From positions 310,001-374,000 of the forward strand of contig NZ_SCNV01000002.1 of NCBI RefSeq assembly GCF_005503145.1: a stretch of DNA of 64,000 bases, in the 5' to 3' direction. The notes under the pieces were generated by a model. The model did not search any database. It saw nothing but the letters and a program-made list of their open reading frames with translations, and was not told the DNA's origin. Source of the stretch: Burkholderia sp. 4M9327F10. Its GTDB lineage: Bacteria > Pseudomonadota > Gammaproteobacteria > Burkholderiales > Burkholderiaceae. The position numbers and the translations under genes were made by a program. Shown here one piece after another: positions 45,841 to 54,788 of the stretch (the stretch's first letter is position 1; each line of letters begins with the position of its first letter).

Positions 45841-47097
45841 CTATCCGTCCTGTAAAAGAAGCGAAAGCAGTCGCGCACCGTGCGCAAAGTCGTCGAGTGA
45901 CATCGACTCGTCCGGATTGTGGCTGCCATGAGCATTGCGCACGAAGATCATCGCGCTTGGCACCCCCTGCGCCGAAAACAGCGCGGCGTCGTGTCCCGCA
46001 CCGCTCGGCATCTCGCGCGCGCGGATTCCGAGGCGCCGCGCCTCGGTCCTCAATCTTCGGCGGTACCCCTCACTCAATGAGGCCGGAGCGCTACGCGTCC
46101 GCGGGCCCGTTTCAATACGAACGCCATACCTGGCAAGGATTGCGTCAACCGCCTCACGAATCCGCTGGTCCATCGTCTCGAGCGTCGCATCGCTGCGCGA
46201 GCGCACGTCAATCGCAAACGACACGTGACCCGCAACCTTGCTGATATCGGCGCGCACCGCGTCGGTACTGAAGCGTCCGACCGTCACCGTCAGTTCATGT
46301 CCGTCCCGCTGCAAGTCGCGCCAGGCTTCATCGAGCGCGACGGCCATCGCAGAGGTCGCCAGCACGGCATCGTGACGGTGGTCTCGCGGCGTGGCCCCGG
46401 AGTGCGCGTATGTTCCATGCGCCTCGGCATGCCGATAACGCAAGCTTCCGCAAATGCCGGTGACGATTCCAATCGTCTCGCCGGCCTCGAGCAGCACCGG
46501 TCCCTGTTCGATATGCAGCTCGATGAATCGATCAATGCGCCGGGGATCGAGGTAAGCCACTCCCGCACGTATCGCATCGGGAGTGCCGCCGAGCACGGCG
46601 ATGCAATCCGCCAGCCGCCCGCGCGAGTCGCTGCGAACAACGTCGAGCGCGTCCGCCGGCAACACCCCGAATGCCGCCTTGCTGCCGACGTACGACACGG
46701 GGAACCACGCACTCTCTTCACCGCGCAGCGCGACCACCGTGGTGTCGGCTGCAGGCGTATAGCCGGCCTTCACCCACGCGCTCAGCACGGCCATTCCGGC
46801 CACGACACCGGCCGCGCCGTCGAAATTGCCCCCGCACGGCACCGAATCCAGATGTGAACCCGCCATTCGCAAGGGGGCTGCGCGGTTTTCCCCTTTCAAC
46901 GTCATATACAGGTTCAACGCAGCGTCGGTGCTGACTTCCAGCCCAAGTCCGCGCGCCGCGCACGCAACCAGGTCATGCGCGCGTTGCTCTCCCGCGCCAT
47001 ACGAATCACGCGTCACGCCGACGCCGTCGAAGCTGCTCTCACGCAATGCATCGAACAGGCCGGCGGCGAGACCGAGGTCCGGCTCCACTGTTATCAC
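45841..47097 (-). CDS. M20 amidohydrolase, N-carbamoyl-L-amino-acid hydrolase/allantoate type
   Basis: 418-residue zinc-dependent amidase of the AmaB/AllC group. Metal-binding motifs are SHLDSVPCGGNFDGAAGV, RGEESAWF and IELHIEQGP, and the C-terminal ligand is in NAHGSHNPDES. The family cleaves carbamoyl or ureido groups from L-amino acids, allantoate or beta-ureidopropionate; the exact substrate is open. It lies inside the operon with PxpBCA and an aminotransferase, which favours an N-carbamoyl or cyclic amino-acid derivative. Confidence 0.9.
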   Translation of the reverse strand: MITVEPDLGLAAGLFDALRESSFDGVGVTRDSYGAGEQRAHDLVACAARGLGLEVSTDAALNLYMTLKGENRAAPLRMAGSHLDSVPCGGNFDGAAGVVAGMAVLSAWVKAGYTPAADTTVVALRGEESAWFPVSYVGSKAAFGVLPADALDVVRSDSRGRLADCIAVLGGTPDAIRAGVAYLDPRRIDRFIELHIEQGPVLLEAGETIGIVTGICGSLRYRHAEAHGTYAHSGATPRDHRHDAVLATSAMAVALDEAWRDLQRDGHELTVTVGRFSTDAVRADISKVAGHVSFAIDVRSRSDATLETMDQRIREAVDAILARYGVRIETGPRTRSAPASLSEGYRRRLRTEARRLGIRAREMPSGAGHDAALFSAQGVPSAMIFVRNAHGSHNPDESMSLDDFAHGARLLSLLLQDG

Positions 47098-47149
47098 TGG
47101 CTCTCCCTTAATCTACGTCTTCGCACATGCCAGAACACGCTTTCCGGTC

Positions 47150-47911
47150 TCATGCGTGCGAAGGCGCCCTGATCGCAATCCCGTCGGTTTCGAGCCCAGC
47201 GCGCAACTTGCGCACGAACGACAGGGCGCCGGGCTGGTCGCCGTGAATGCATACGGTGTCCGCTACGACCGGCACGTCCTTGCCGTTGAGCGAGCGCACC
47301 ACGCCCTCCCGCAACATTTTTCTCACCTGTGCGATGGCCTGCCCCGCATCCTCGATCATCGCCAATGGCTGGCTGCGCGGCGTGAGCGTTCCGTCATCCT
47401 GATAGGTCCGGTCCGCGTAGACTTCGAAAGCGATGCGCAAGCCGGCCTGTTGCGCCGCCTGGGCCATGTTCGCGTTGGAGACGTACATCAGCAGTGTCGG
47501 GTCGAAGTCGCGCACCGCGGACGTAATCGCGTCGGCAAGCTTCGCGTTCGCCGCAGTCATCTGATAGAGCGCACCGTGTGTCTTGACGTGATGCAGGCGC
47601 ACCCCCGCGGCCCGGGTGAACCCGGCGAGCGCGGCAACCTGATAGAGCGTCAGCGTGTACACCTCCTGCGGCGTCAACGCCATTGACCTGCGGCCAAAGC
47701 CCTGCAGGTCCGGCAGCCCCGGGTGAGCGCCGATCGCAACGCCACGCGCCTTCGCCCAGCCGACCAGTTGCCGCATGGTTTGCGGGTCGCCCGCATGGAA
47801 TCCGCACGCCACGTTCGCCGAACTGACATGGTCGAGCAAGGCTTCGTCGTCGCCCATTTTCCATGGGCCGAAACTCTCGCCCATGTCGCAATTGAGATCG
47901 ATGGATATCAC
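47150..47911 (-). CDS. pxpA: 5-oxoprolinase subunit PxpA (LamB/YcsF family)
   Basis: 253-residue subunit of the ATP-dependent prokaryotic 5-oxoprolinase, which opens pyroglutamate to glutamate. The N-terminal family signature IDLNCDMGESFGPWKMGDDEAL (in part), then SSANVACGFHAGDP and GAHPGLPDLQGFGRR, is intact. It overlaps pxpC by 4 bp. The complete B, C and A set is present in this operon. Confidence 0.94.
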   Translation of the reverse strand: MISIDLNCDMGESFGPWKMGDDEALLDHVSSANVACGFHAGDPQTMRQLVGWAKARGVAIGAHPGLPDLQGFGRRSMALTPQEVYTLTLYQVAALAGFTRAAGVRLHHVKTHGALYQMTAANAKLADAITSAVRDFDPTLLMYVSNANMAQAAQQAGLRIAFEVYADRTYQDDGTLTPRSQPLAMIEDAGQAIAQVRKMLREGVVRSLNGKDVPVVADTVCIHGDQPGALSFVRKLRAGLETDGIAIRAPSHA

Positions 47912-48942
47912 GTGGTCTGCCCCAACGGTGTCGCGTGTAAAAAAGGTTCGGGTACTTCCTGCAACTCTTCGAGCACCATTGCGCGCAACGCCGCCAGCCG
48001 GCGCTCGAAATCGAGCCAGGCATGCTCGGCTTCGTCGAGCGCGACCTCGCCAAAGCCGACGCTATCGCCCGGCAACGTCTGGGCCAGCGCCGGCAGGTCG
48101 GCGCTGATCACATAAGCGATCTTCGGGTAGCCGCCCGCACCCTGGCGGTCCGCCATCAGCACGATCGGCTGGCCGTCCGGCGGCACCTGGACCGTGCCGA
48201 AATTGACCGGCTCGGACACCAGTTCGAGCGGCCGGCGCAGTTCGAGCGCCGGCCCCTGCAACCGGTAGCCCATCCGGTCCGATCTGGAGTCGGCCCGGTA
48301 GACTTGCGCCGTGAAGCGTTCGTGCGCCTCGTCCGTAAAGGCATCCCATTGGGGTCCGCGAAGGAAGCGAAGTACGCCTCCCGGCGCAGCCGGCGAATGA
48401 GCACGCCATGCCGGCCCGTTGACGAACGGCATGCCGGAACGCAAGAGCAAGGCGCGCAGTCCGGCGTAGCCGACATCGGCTTCGTGCACCGGCAACCGGT
48501 CGCCCTTGCGCAACGCACGACCTTCGAATCCGCCGAATCCGCCACGCACGAACGTGCTGCGGCTGCCGAGGACGGGCTCTGTCGCAAACCCTCCACGCAC
48601 GGCGAGGTACGCGCGCGCGCCGGCCGGACATTTGCCTGCAATCACTTTCGCATCGCGTTTGACGAGCACCGCGCGCTCGTGCGGGATCGCGATGCCGTCT
48701 ACCGTGACCGTCATAGGCGCCCCCGCCATCGCAATCAGCGTGTCCCGGTCGAACGTGACGCTCGGCCCGGCCAGCGTGCATTCGAGCGTTGCGTAAGACT
48801 CGGGATTGCCGACCAGGATATTCGCGAGCCGATGCGACCATTCGTCCATCGCACCGTTGACCGGCACGCCCAGGCGCTGCGAACCATAGCGCCCGCGATC
48901 CTGCAACACCGAAAAGAGTCCCGGCCTGTCGACATGCATCAT
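47908..48942 (-). CDS. pxpC: 5-oxoprolinase subunit PxpC (biotin-dependent carboxyltransferase/KipA family)
   Basis: 344 residues. Typical opening (VDRPGLFSVLQDRGRYGSQRLGVPVNGAMDEWSHRLANILVGNP in part) and the C-terminal PKIAYVISADLPALAQTLPGDSVGF. It works with PxpB in ATP-driven ring opening of 5-oxoproline. ATG 48942 and ATG 48939 are both possible starts, 2 bp after the pxpB stop. Confidence 0.93.
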   Translation of the reverse strand: MMHVDRPGLFSVLQDRGRYGSQRLGVPVNGAMDEWSHRLANILVGNPESYATLECTLAGPSVTFDRDTLIAMAGAPMTVTVDGIAIPHERAVLVKRDAKVIAGKCPAGARAYLAVRGGFATEPVLGSRSTFVRGGFGGFEGRALRKGDRLPVHEADVGYAGLRALLLRSGMPFVNGPAWRAHSPAAPGGVLRFLRGPQWDAFTDEAHERFTAQVYRADSRSDRMGYRLQGPALELRRPLELVSEPVNFGTVQVPPDGQPIVLMADRQGAGGYPKIAYVISADLPALAQTLPGDSVGFGEVALDEAEHAWLDFERRLAALRAMVLEELQEVPEPFLHATPLGQTT

Positions 48943-48944
48943 GC

Positions 48945-49688
48945 TCAGTGCTCATCCATTGAGGCGAAATCCTGACTCGACACCGCCACGAACTTCAGCC
49001 GGTCGCCAAGGCGCAATCGGGTAGGCGGTGTCCACGTCAGATCGAACATGCTCCAGGGCGTTCGCCCGATCACGTTCCAGCCGCCCGGAGACGCGACCTG
49101 ATAGATCGACGACAGGCCATTCGCAATGGCGACAGAACCGGCCTCGACGCGCGCATGAGGCGTCGTACGCCGCGGAACCACGATCCGGGAATCCAGTGGT
49201 CCGGCGAACGGATTGCCCGGTGAGAAGAAGAACGTGTGGACGACCACCTCGGAAGCCGTGTGCAGACGAACGACCTCCTGCGTCGTGAGTGCACAGCGTC
49301 GCGCCACGTCATCCAGGTCCGGGCCGAATTCGCCGCCATAACAGACCGGCACCTCGACAGACCGCGAGCCTTGGCCGATCTGCGGAACGCCAGCCGCAAG
49401 AACAGCTCCGACCGTATCCGCGAGCTGACGATACGGCGAACCGGTACGTGTCACCCGCTCAGGCCGGTAGTGCAGCGCAACCGTGGTGAACGCCGGCACG
49501 ACGTCGATCACGCCCTCGGGTGGATGATCGAGCAGCCACGCGGTCAGCGAGTGCACTTGTGCCGTCACGAGCGGGTCGATACGCTCGCCGAAGCGCACCA
49601 TCAAGCAGCGGTCACCGACCGCTTCCATGGATGGAAAAACCTTCGCTTCATGTGGCGACTGGCAGCGTGCTTCGTCGAGCAATGTCAT
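48945..49688 (-). CDS. pxpB: 5-oxoprolinase subunit PxpB (KipI family)
   Basis: 247 residues from ATG 49688 (MTLLDEARCQ). Recognisable segments are VGDRCLMVRFGERIDPLVTAQVHSLTAWL in part, VPVCYGGEFGPDLDDVA, FFFSPGNPFAG, and ASPGGWNVIGRTPWSMFDLTWTPP. ATG 49688 overlaps the aminotransferase stop (ATGA), so the two are coupled. The much longer frame opening at 50012 is a run-on inside the aminotransferase gene and was rejected. Confidence 0.93.
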   Translation of the reverse strand: MTLLDEARCQSPHEAKVFPSMEAVGDRCLMVRFGERIDPLVTAQVHSLTAWLLDHPPEGVIDVVPAFTTVALHYRPERVTRTGSPYRQLADTVGAVLAAGVPQIGQGSRSVEVPVCYGGEFGPDLDDVARRCALTTQEVVRLHTASEVVVHTFFFSPGNPFAGPLDSRIVVPRRTTPHARVEAGSVAIANGLSSIYQVASPGGWNVIGRTPWSMFDLTWTPPTRLRLGDRLKFVAVSSQDFASMDEH

Positions 49689-50905
49689 GCCAGCCTCCGT
49701 AGCGCGGCGACAATGCGCTCGCACGCCTCGCTCAGGCGCGCATCGGAGAGTGCGTAGGCGAGCCGCAGATAGGGCGCCATCCCGAAGGCCGAGCCCGGCA
49801 CCACGGCCACGTCTGCCTCGTACAACAGGTATTGAGCCAGGTCGATATCCGTGGCGATGACCGCGCCTTGCGGCGTACGCCGACCGATCGCCCCGCCGCA
49901 GTGTGCGAACAGGTAGAACGCTGCCGGCGGAGCACCGGCCTTGAGCCAGGGCTTGGCGCTGCCAAGAATCTCCAGCGCAAGATCGCGGCGCACGCGCAAC
50001 CGGCCCCGCCACTCGTCGAGGAATTCCCGTGGCCCCTGCAGCGCTTGCAGCGCCGCGGCCTGACTGATCGAATTGGGATTGCTGGTGCTCTGCGACTGCA
50101 GCATGGCAAGCGCGCTAATCAGCCAGTGCGGACCGCCTGCATAGCCGAGCCGCCAGCCCGTCATTGCATAGGACTTCGACACACCGTTGAGCGTGAGCGT
50201 ACGGCCAGACATATCCGGCGCGGCTTGCGCAAACGAACAGAACGTGCCGTCGAACACGATCTCCTCATAGATATCGTCGGACAGCACCAATACGTCCGGA
50301 TGGTCACGCAACACCTGGGCAAGCGCACGCAACTCGTCGCCGGAATAAAGGGCGCCTGACGGATTGCCCGGCGAGTTCAGCAGAAGCCAGCGGGTCTTCG
50401 ACGTGAGCGCGCAAGACAGTTCGTCGGGCTGCAGCTTGAAGCCGTCTTGCGGCCGCGTGGCGATCATGACGGGCGTACCGCCGGCCATGCGGATCATCTC
50501 GGGATACGAGACCCAGTACGGTGCGGGCACGATCACCTCGTCACCCGGATCAAGGGTGGCAAGAAACGCGTTGAAGATAATCTGCTTCGCCCCGGTCGCC
50601 GCGATGATTTCGCGCGGCTCGTAAGCGAGTCCATTGTCGCGGCGAAACTTGGCCGCAATGGCGGCTTTCAGCGCCGGCGTGCCCCCGACATCGGTATAGC
50701 GCGTTTCGCCCTGCACGATCGCGCGGATCGCCGCGTGCTGGATGTGAGCCGGCGTGTCGAAATCAAGTTCGCCCTCGCTCAGACTGATGACCGGACGCCC
50801 CTGTGCCGCGAGCGCGCGGGCAGCCTGCGACATCGCCCCGGTAGCGGACGGCCGCATCGCGGCCAGCCGCCCGGAAAGACGGTTTGCTCGGTGTTCGGAA
50901 GTCAT
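49685..50905 (-). CDS. Class I PLP aminotransferase
   Basis: 406-residue fold-type I aminotransferase related to aspartate aminotransferases. The cofactor lysine is in NGVSKSYAMTGWRLGYAGG; substrate-binding signatures include LNSPGNPSGALYS and SDDIYEEIVFDG. It is the first gene of the six-gene operon running to 44821 and carries a GntR-type site 111-135 bp upstream. A paralogue with the same SQSTSNP motif lies at 60890-62122. It probably converts an amino acid (glutamate or related) to its 2-oxo acid. No strong ribosome site precedes ATG 50905. Confidence 0.9.
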   Translation of the reverse strand: MTSEHRANRLSGRLAAMRPSATGAMSQAARALAAQGRPVISLSEGELDFDTPAHIQHAAIRAIVQGETRYTDVGGTPALKAAIAAKFRRDNGLAYEPREIIAATGAKQIIFNAFLATLDPGDEVIVPAPYWVSYPEMIRMAGGTPVMIATRPQDGFKLQPDELSCALTSKTRWLLLNSPGNPSGALYSGDELRALAQVLRDHPDVLVLSDDIYEEIVFDGTFCSFAQAAPDMSGRTLTLNGVSKSYAMTGWRLGYAGGPHWLISALAMLQSQSTSNPNSISQAAALQALQGPREFLDEWRGRLRVRRDLALEILGSAKPWLKAGAPPAAFYLFAHCGGAIGRRTPQGAVIATDIDLAQYLLYEADVAVVPGSAFGMAPYLRLAYALSDARLSEACERIVAALRRLA

Positions 50906-51015
50906 GTCGAAATAACCGGTGATCGCCCTGTTCAATGACGGCCTGCACAGCCCGCCCCAGCTCCGCCGGGCGACGTGCAATGCAGTAGCTTGTCGCCAGA
51001 TCGTGGCGTCCAATT

Positions 51016-51040
51016 GTGGTATACCATCAATATACAAACC
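51016..51040 (+). promoter_or_regulatory. Candidate GntR operator 1 (aminotransferase operon)
   Basis: Reads GTGGTATACC ATC at 51016-51028, then ATATACAAACC to 51040; TGGTATACCA is a perfect 10-bp palindrome. It matches the site at 54396-54420 at 21 of 25 positions and shares GTGGTATnCC with the site at 51180-51204. Confidence 0.65.
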
Positions 51041-51179
51041 ACTCGAAGTCCCTGTAAAGCAAACAAAAACTGTTCGCGAATTTTTGGCATGACGGCATGA
51101 CAGCCGCCGCCGGGCCTGACCGGCGAGACTGGTACGCGGGCGTGAGTGCTGCAGCCGGCGGCCCCGAACGGCCCCGTTA

Positions 51180-51204
51180 TCGCCGTGTACAATCGGAATA
51201 CCAC
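51180..51204 (-). promoter_or_regulatory. Candidate GntR operator 2 (gntR gene)
   Basis: On the minus strand GTGGTATTCC at 51204-51195, then GATTGTACAC. It lies 75-99 bp before the gntR ATG. The second half is less conserved than in the other two sites, fitting weaker autoregulation. Confidence 0.55.
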
Positions 51205-51278
51205 TCCAGACCACCGATACCCGGCGGCCTTGCAATCGACATCAACACCCAGCCGCGAGACCGGCCCATTTACTACCC

Positions 51279-51956
51279 ATGATCCAGCACGCACCTCGCG
51301 AAGAAGAGATCATCGAGAATCCTGTCGGCAAGGGCCTTGGCGCCCAGGCATACGAGGCGCTCCTCGACCTGATCGTGTCCGGCGAACTGCAGCCGGGCGA
51401 CCTGATCCAGGAGCGGCGCCTTGCGCTGCAGCTCGACATATCCCGCACGCCGATGCGCGAAGCGATGCACCGCCTCGAGGGCGAGCGCGTGCTCGAACGC
51501 ACCGCCGACAACAAGCTGTCCGTGCGCCGTTTCACCGTGCAGGAGCTGATCGAGGCGCTCAACGTACGGCGCCTGCTCGAGCCGCACGCGGCTGCGCGTG
51601 CCACCCAGCGTATTCCGGCCGAGCGCCTCAAAGGCTTGCTTGACCGCGTCAATGCCCTGCTCGCGCAAGGCGATCCGACCAGCACCGAGCACCAGGAATT
51701 CGACGACGAACTGCACGGCCTCATCACCGAGTCCTGCGACAACCGGCTGCTGGCCGAAATGATCCAGGAACTGCGGCGCAAGACCCGGATGTTCTCGCTG
51801 AAGAGGCTCAGCGACCGGCTCGAGCCGATCTGCCGCGAACACCAGGCAATCATCGAAGCCATGCTCAGGGGCGACCCGGACGCCTCAGCCGAAGCGGCTA
51901 CACGCCATATCGACAACATCAAGATGCGCATCATCGAAAAGCTCGCAAAGTCCTGA
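51279..51956 (+). CDS. GntR-family (FCD) regulator of the oxoproline/ABC module (inferred)
   Basis: 225 residues. The winged helix is at about 20-85 (AYEALLDLIVSGELQPGDLIQERRLALQLDISRTPMREAMHRLE in part) and the FCD effector domain follows (about 90-215), with the likely metal or ligand residues in the pattern EFDDELHGLI...H. It stands between the two operons whose promoters carry the shared 25-bp sites, and has one such site itself. The inducer is probably an amino-acid derivative. Confidence 0.88.
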   Translation: MIQHAPREEEIIENPVGKGLGAQAYEALLDLIVSGELQPGDLIQERRLALQLDISRTPMREAMHRLEGERVLERTADNKLSVRRFTVQELIEALNVRRLLEPHAAARATQRIPAERLKGLLDRVNALLAQGDPTSTEHQEFDDELHGLITESCDNRLLAEMIQELRRKTRMFSLKRLSDRLEPICREHQAIIEAMLRGDPDASAEAATRHIDNIKMRIIEKLAKS

Positions 51957-51987
51957 GGCATAGCACGCCCGCGGCGCCCAGCGCCGC

Positions 51988-52779
51988 TTACTGAGGCAGC
52001 GTGCGGATCGGATCTTTCGGCGACGGATCGTATCCGAGCAGACCTTTTGTCAACTTCGCATACGTGCCGTCAGCCACCATGTCCGCAAGCGCGCGATCCA
52101 CTGCATCCGCCAGCGGACGCTCATCCTTGCGCATTGCGAAGCCTTTCTGAACGTGGCTCACGTAATCGGTCGTCATGACGACCGGCAAGCCGAGATGCTC
52201 GGCGACATAGGCGCCGCTGATCGAATCGGTAATCACCGCGTCGACGGTGCCGTTGACGAGATCCTGGATCGCGTCCGTCTCGAGCCGGTAGGACTTCAAT
52301 TTCGCGCCGTGCTCGATAGCCAGTTTTGCGAATGTCGAAGACACCAGCGCGCCGACAGTCTTGTCCTTCAGATCCGCAGCCGAATGGATCGGCGAGCCCT
52401 TCAATGTCACGACACGGCCGCCCGACTCCAGCCACCCGTCTGAAAACAGGATGCTCTTCTGGCGTTCCGGCGTGATGTCCATCGACGCACTGATGATGTC
52501 GTATTTCTTTGCCTGCAGACCGATGAGAAGCGCGTCCCATTGCGTCAGCACCGGCGTATATTCGAGGTGCAGACGACGCGCGACTTCGCGCATCACGCGA
52601 ATTTCGAGGCCATCCAGCTGGCCGTCCGGCGTGCGCATGCTGAACGGCGGAAACGTTCCCTGGGTCGCGACCGTCAGCTTGCCGGACTGAACGAGATCGA
52701 GCGGCTCGGCGCTGGCCAGATGAACCGCCAGTGCGAGAAAAGGAACGGCAAGAGACCTGACCAGACCGGCGAATTTCAT
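51988..52779 (-). CDS. Amino-acid ABC transporter binding protein
   Basis: 263-residue family 3 periplasmic binding protein with a signal peptide (cleavage near HLASA-24). Core motifs are GTFPPFSMRTPDGQLDGLEIRVMREVARRLHLEYTPVLTQWDALLIGLQAKKYDIISASMDITPERQKS in short pieces. It is the last gene of an ATPase-permease-binding-protein operon. The ligand is likely an amino acid or close derivative handled by the aminotransferase operon with the same operator. Confidence 0.92.
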   Translation of the reverse strand: MKFAGLVRSLAVPFLALAVHLASAEPLDLVQSGKLTVATQGTFPPFSMRTPDGQLDGLEIRVMREVARRLHLEYTPVLTQWDALLIGLQAKKYDIISASMDITPERQKSILFSDGWLESGGRVVTLKGSPIHSAADLKDKTVGALVSSTFAKLAIEHGAKLKSYRLETDAIQDLVNGTVDAVITDSISGAYVAEHLGLPVVMTTDYVSHVQKGFAMRKDERPLADAVDRALADMVADGTYAKLTKGLLGYDPSPKDPIRTLPQ

Positions 52780-52861
52780 ATGTTGTCCTCAGTGAAAATA
52801 GCTGAACAGCGAACGTCATTCTTCAACCTGTTGCGCCGGCTCGCTGGCGGCGGCGCCCCGA

Positions 52862-53518
52862 CTAGCCGTACACGGCCTGGCGTCGTTCGAGCCAGGCTGA
52901 GAACCGCGTCAGCAGGCTCGTCAGCACGAGGTAGATCAGCGACGCCGCAATGTAGAACTGGAATGGGCGGAACGTCGTCGAAATGATCGTTTCGGCATAC
53001 AGCGTGACGTCCACCACCGTGATCGTCGACAACAGCGAAGTGTTCTTCAGGATCGCGATCGCTTCGTTCGTCATCGACGGCAGTGCCACGCGAAACACCT
53101 GCGGCAGGATGATCCGGCGCATGGTCTCGCTCTGGCGCATGCCAAGCGCCTGCGCCGACTCCATCTGGCCAAGCGGAACCGCAAGCAGGCCGGAGCGGAT
53201 GATCTCCGCGACATAGGCGCCGCTGTTCAGGCCGAGCGCAACTACACCGGCAACGAACGGGTCCAGATGAACACCGAGTTGCGGCAGCCCGAAATAGACG
53301 ATGAACACCTGGATCAGCGCGGGCGTGCCACGCGTGAACCACACATAAAACGCACATATCCCCCGCAAAGGCGCCAAGGCCGAGCGCCGGCCAAGAACGG
53401 CTGCAAGCCCGCATGCCCAACTGAGCACGATAGTCGCCAATGTGATCAGCAGCACGGTCCAGGCTGCCGCCGCGAAACCCCAGCCATACTGCTGGATGTC
53501 TTCAAGTACCTGACTCAT
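52862..53518 (-). CDS. Amino-acid ABC transporter permease
   Basis: 218 residues, His/Glu/Gln/Arg-type permease with the EAA loop ([28 protein letters not shown] in part) and [18 protein letters not shown]. It overlaps the ATPase gene by 4 bp. It is the only permease in the operon, so the transporter is presumably a homodimer. Confidence 0.92.
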   Translation of the reverse strand: MSQVLEDIQQYGWGFAAAAWTVLLITLATIVLSWACGLAAVLGRRSALAPLRGICAFYVWFTRGTPALIQVFIVYFGLPQLGVHLDPFVAGVVALGLNSGAYVAEIIRSGLLAVPLGQMESAQALGMRQSETMRRIILPQVFRVALPSMTNEAIAILKNTSLLSTITVVDVTLYAETIISTTFRPFQFYIAASLIYLVLTSLLTRFSAWLERRQAVYG

Positions 53519-54366
53519 CGCGCCCCCTCCGTCGAGGCACGCGCGACGTCCTCGTGCAGAATCCGTTTCAGAAATTGCTGCAGCCGCTCGCTGTCGGGAT
53601 GACGCAGCACCTCGGATGGCGTACCGTCCTCCGCGATACGGCCTTGATCGAAAAAGAGCACGCGTGAAGACACATCGCGCGCAAACGCGATTTCGTGCGT
53701 CACGAGCAGCATTGTCATTCCATCCGCCGCGAGCGACGCCATCAGGGAAAGCACTTCGCCCACGAGTTCCGGATCGAGCGCCGACGTGACCTCGTCGAAC
53801 AGCATCACCTTCGGCTTCATCGCCAGCGCACGCGCAATCGCCACGCGCTGCTGCTGCCCACCGGACATCCGTTGCGGATACTGGGCGCGCTTGTCGATCA
53901 GCCCGACCCGCTTCAGCAACATCTCGGCATGCTCGACGGCCTGCGCACGCGATTCCTTCAACACGCGCACAGGCGCCTCGATAATGTTCTCGAGCACGGT
54001 CTTGTGCGGCCAGAGGTTATAGCTCTGGAACACCATGCCGATTTCCGTGCGCAGTTCACGCAGTTGCTCCGCCGTCGGCGCGGCACGAGCGCCCTCGCGA
54101 AAATCGAACGAGAAGCGCCCGAACTGCATGAATCCCGATTCGGGCCGCTCCATCACGTTCAGGCACCGCAGGAATGTGCTTTTCCCCGACCCGCTCGCGC
54201 CGATGATCGACACGACTTCGCCAGCCCTCACGTCGACAGCGACATTCTTGAGCACGTGAAGATCGCCGTAGCTCTTGTTCAACTCCTTGATGCGCAACAG
54301 CGGCACGGCAGCGCCACCCTGCGGGACCTTTTCCAGCACATCGCACGCTACTTGTCCGTCGGACAT
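53515..54366 (-). CDS. Amino-acid ABC transporter ATPase
   Basis: 283 residues from ATG 54366, with GGAG nine bases upstream. Walker [11 protein letters not shown]-loop FQSYNLWPH, signature [15 protein letters not shown], Walker [15 protein letters not shown] and H-loop [10 protein letters not shown] are all intact. It is the first gene of the operon. A 25-bp GntR-type site lies 30-54 bp before it. A longer frame from 54441 would run through that site and is rejected. Confidence 0.92.
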   Translation of the reverse strand: MSDGQVACDVLEKVPQGGAAVPLLRIKELNKSYGDLHVLKNVAVDVRAGEVVSIIGASGSGKSTFLRCLNVMERPESGFMQFGRFSFDFREGARAAPTAEQLRELRTEIGMVFQSYNLWPHKTVLENIIEAPVRVLKESRAQAVEHAEMLLKRVGLIDKRAQYPQRMSGGQQQRVAIARALAMKPKVMLFDEVTSALDPELVGEVLSLMASLAADGMTMLLVTHEIAFARDVSSRVLFFDQGRIAEDGTPSEVLRHPDSERLQQFLKRILHEDVARASTEGAR

Positions 54367-54788
54367 CCACGCTCTCCATGAAACAAACCGCAGCGGGTTG
54401 GTATTTAGATGGAATACCACTATGAGCAATAAGGATGCCAATGGCGCGCCGAAGCATGACGGTTAGCACATCGTGGCCGCGCTCGCCCGATATATCGTGC
54501 ATGTTTGTGCCGAGAATCGAAGGACTGCGGGTGGAACCATGACAGTGAGCGCAGCAGCCACGCGTATCCGTTGCGGCGCATGACCGCACTTATGTGGCGT
54601 ACCAGGCCTCTTTGATGTGCATACTTTGTACAGCCACCATCCTGAAGTGCCGACCGGCAGAACAATTTCACTTCGGGCTGGCGGCCATCGGGAACAGCGG
54701 CTGATTTCCTCGCCACCGCCCCCGATCGTTATCTCTGTACTGCTAACGTTAACGAGTAGCGCAGATGCGCCGAAAAACAGACGCAAGG
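54367..54788. other. Intergenic region upstream of the ABC operon, no gene seen
   Basis: 422 bp between the ATPase start and the stop of the second GntR gene, both on the minus strand. It holds the operator at 54396-54420 and must contain the ABC promoter. Short frames here are not convincing. Confidence 0.5.
54396..54420 (-). promoter_or_regulatory. Candidate GntR operator 3 (ABC importer operon)
   Basis: On the minus strand GTGGTATTCC ATC, then TAAATACCAACC. GGTATT and AATACC form perfect six-base arms with a seven-base centre. Best match to the site at 51016-51040. Confidence 0.65.

Larger units (their letters stand above)
50906..51278. other. Divergent control region of the aminotransferase operon and gntR
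   Basis: 373 bp with two copies of the putative GntR site (51016-51040 and 51180-51204). No gene is supported. Confidence 0.6.

Noticed and set aside
48945..50012. Longer 355-codon version of pxpB
   Set aside because: The extra N-terminal part is a run-on in another frame of the aminotransferase gene; ATG 49688 overlaps that gene's stop and gives the normal PxpB length.
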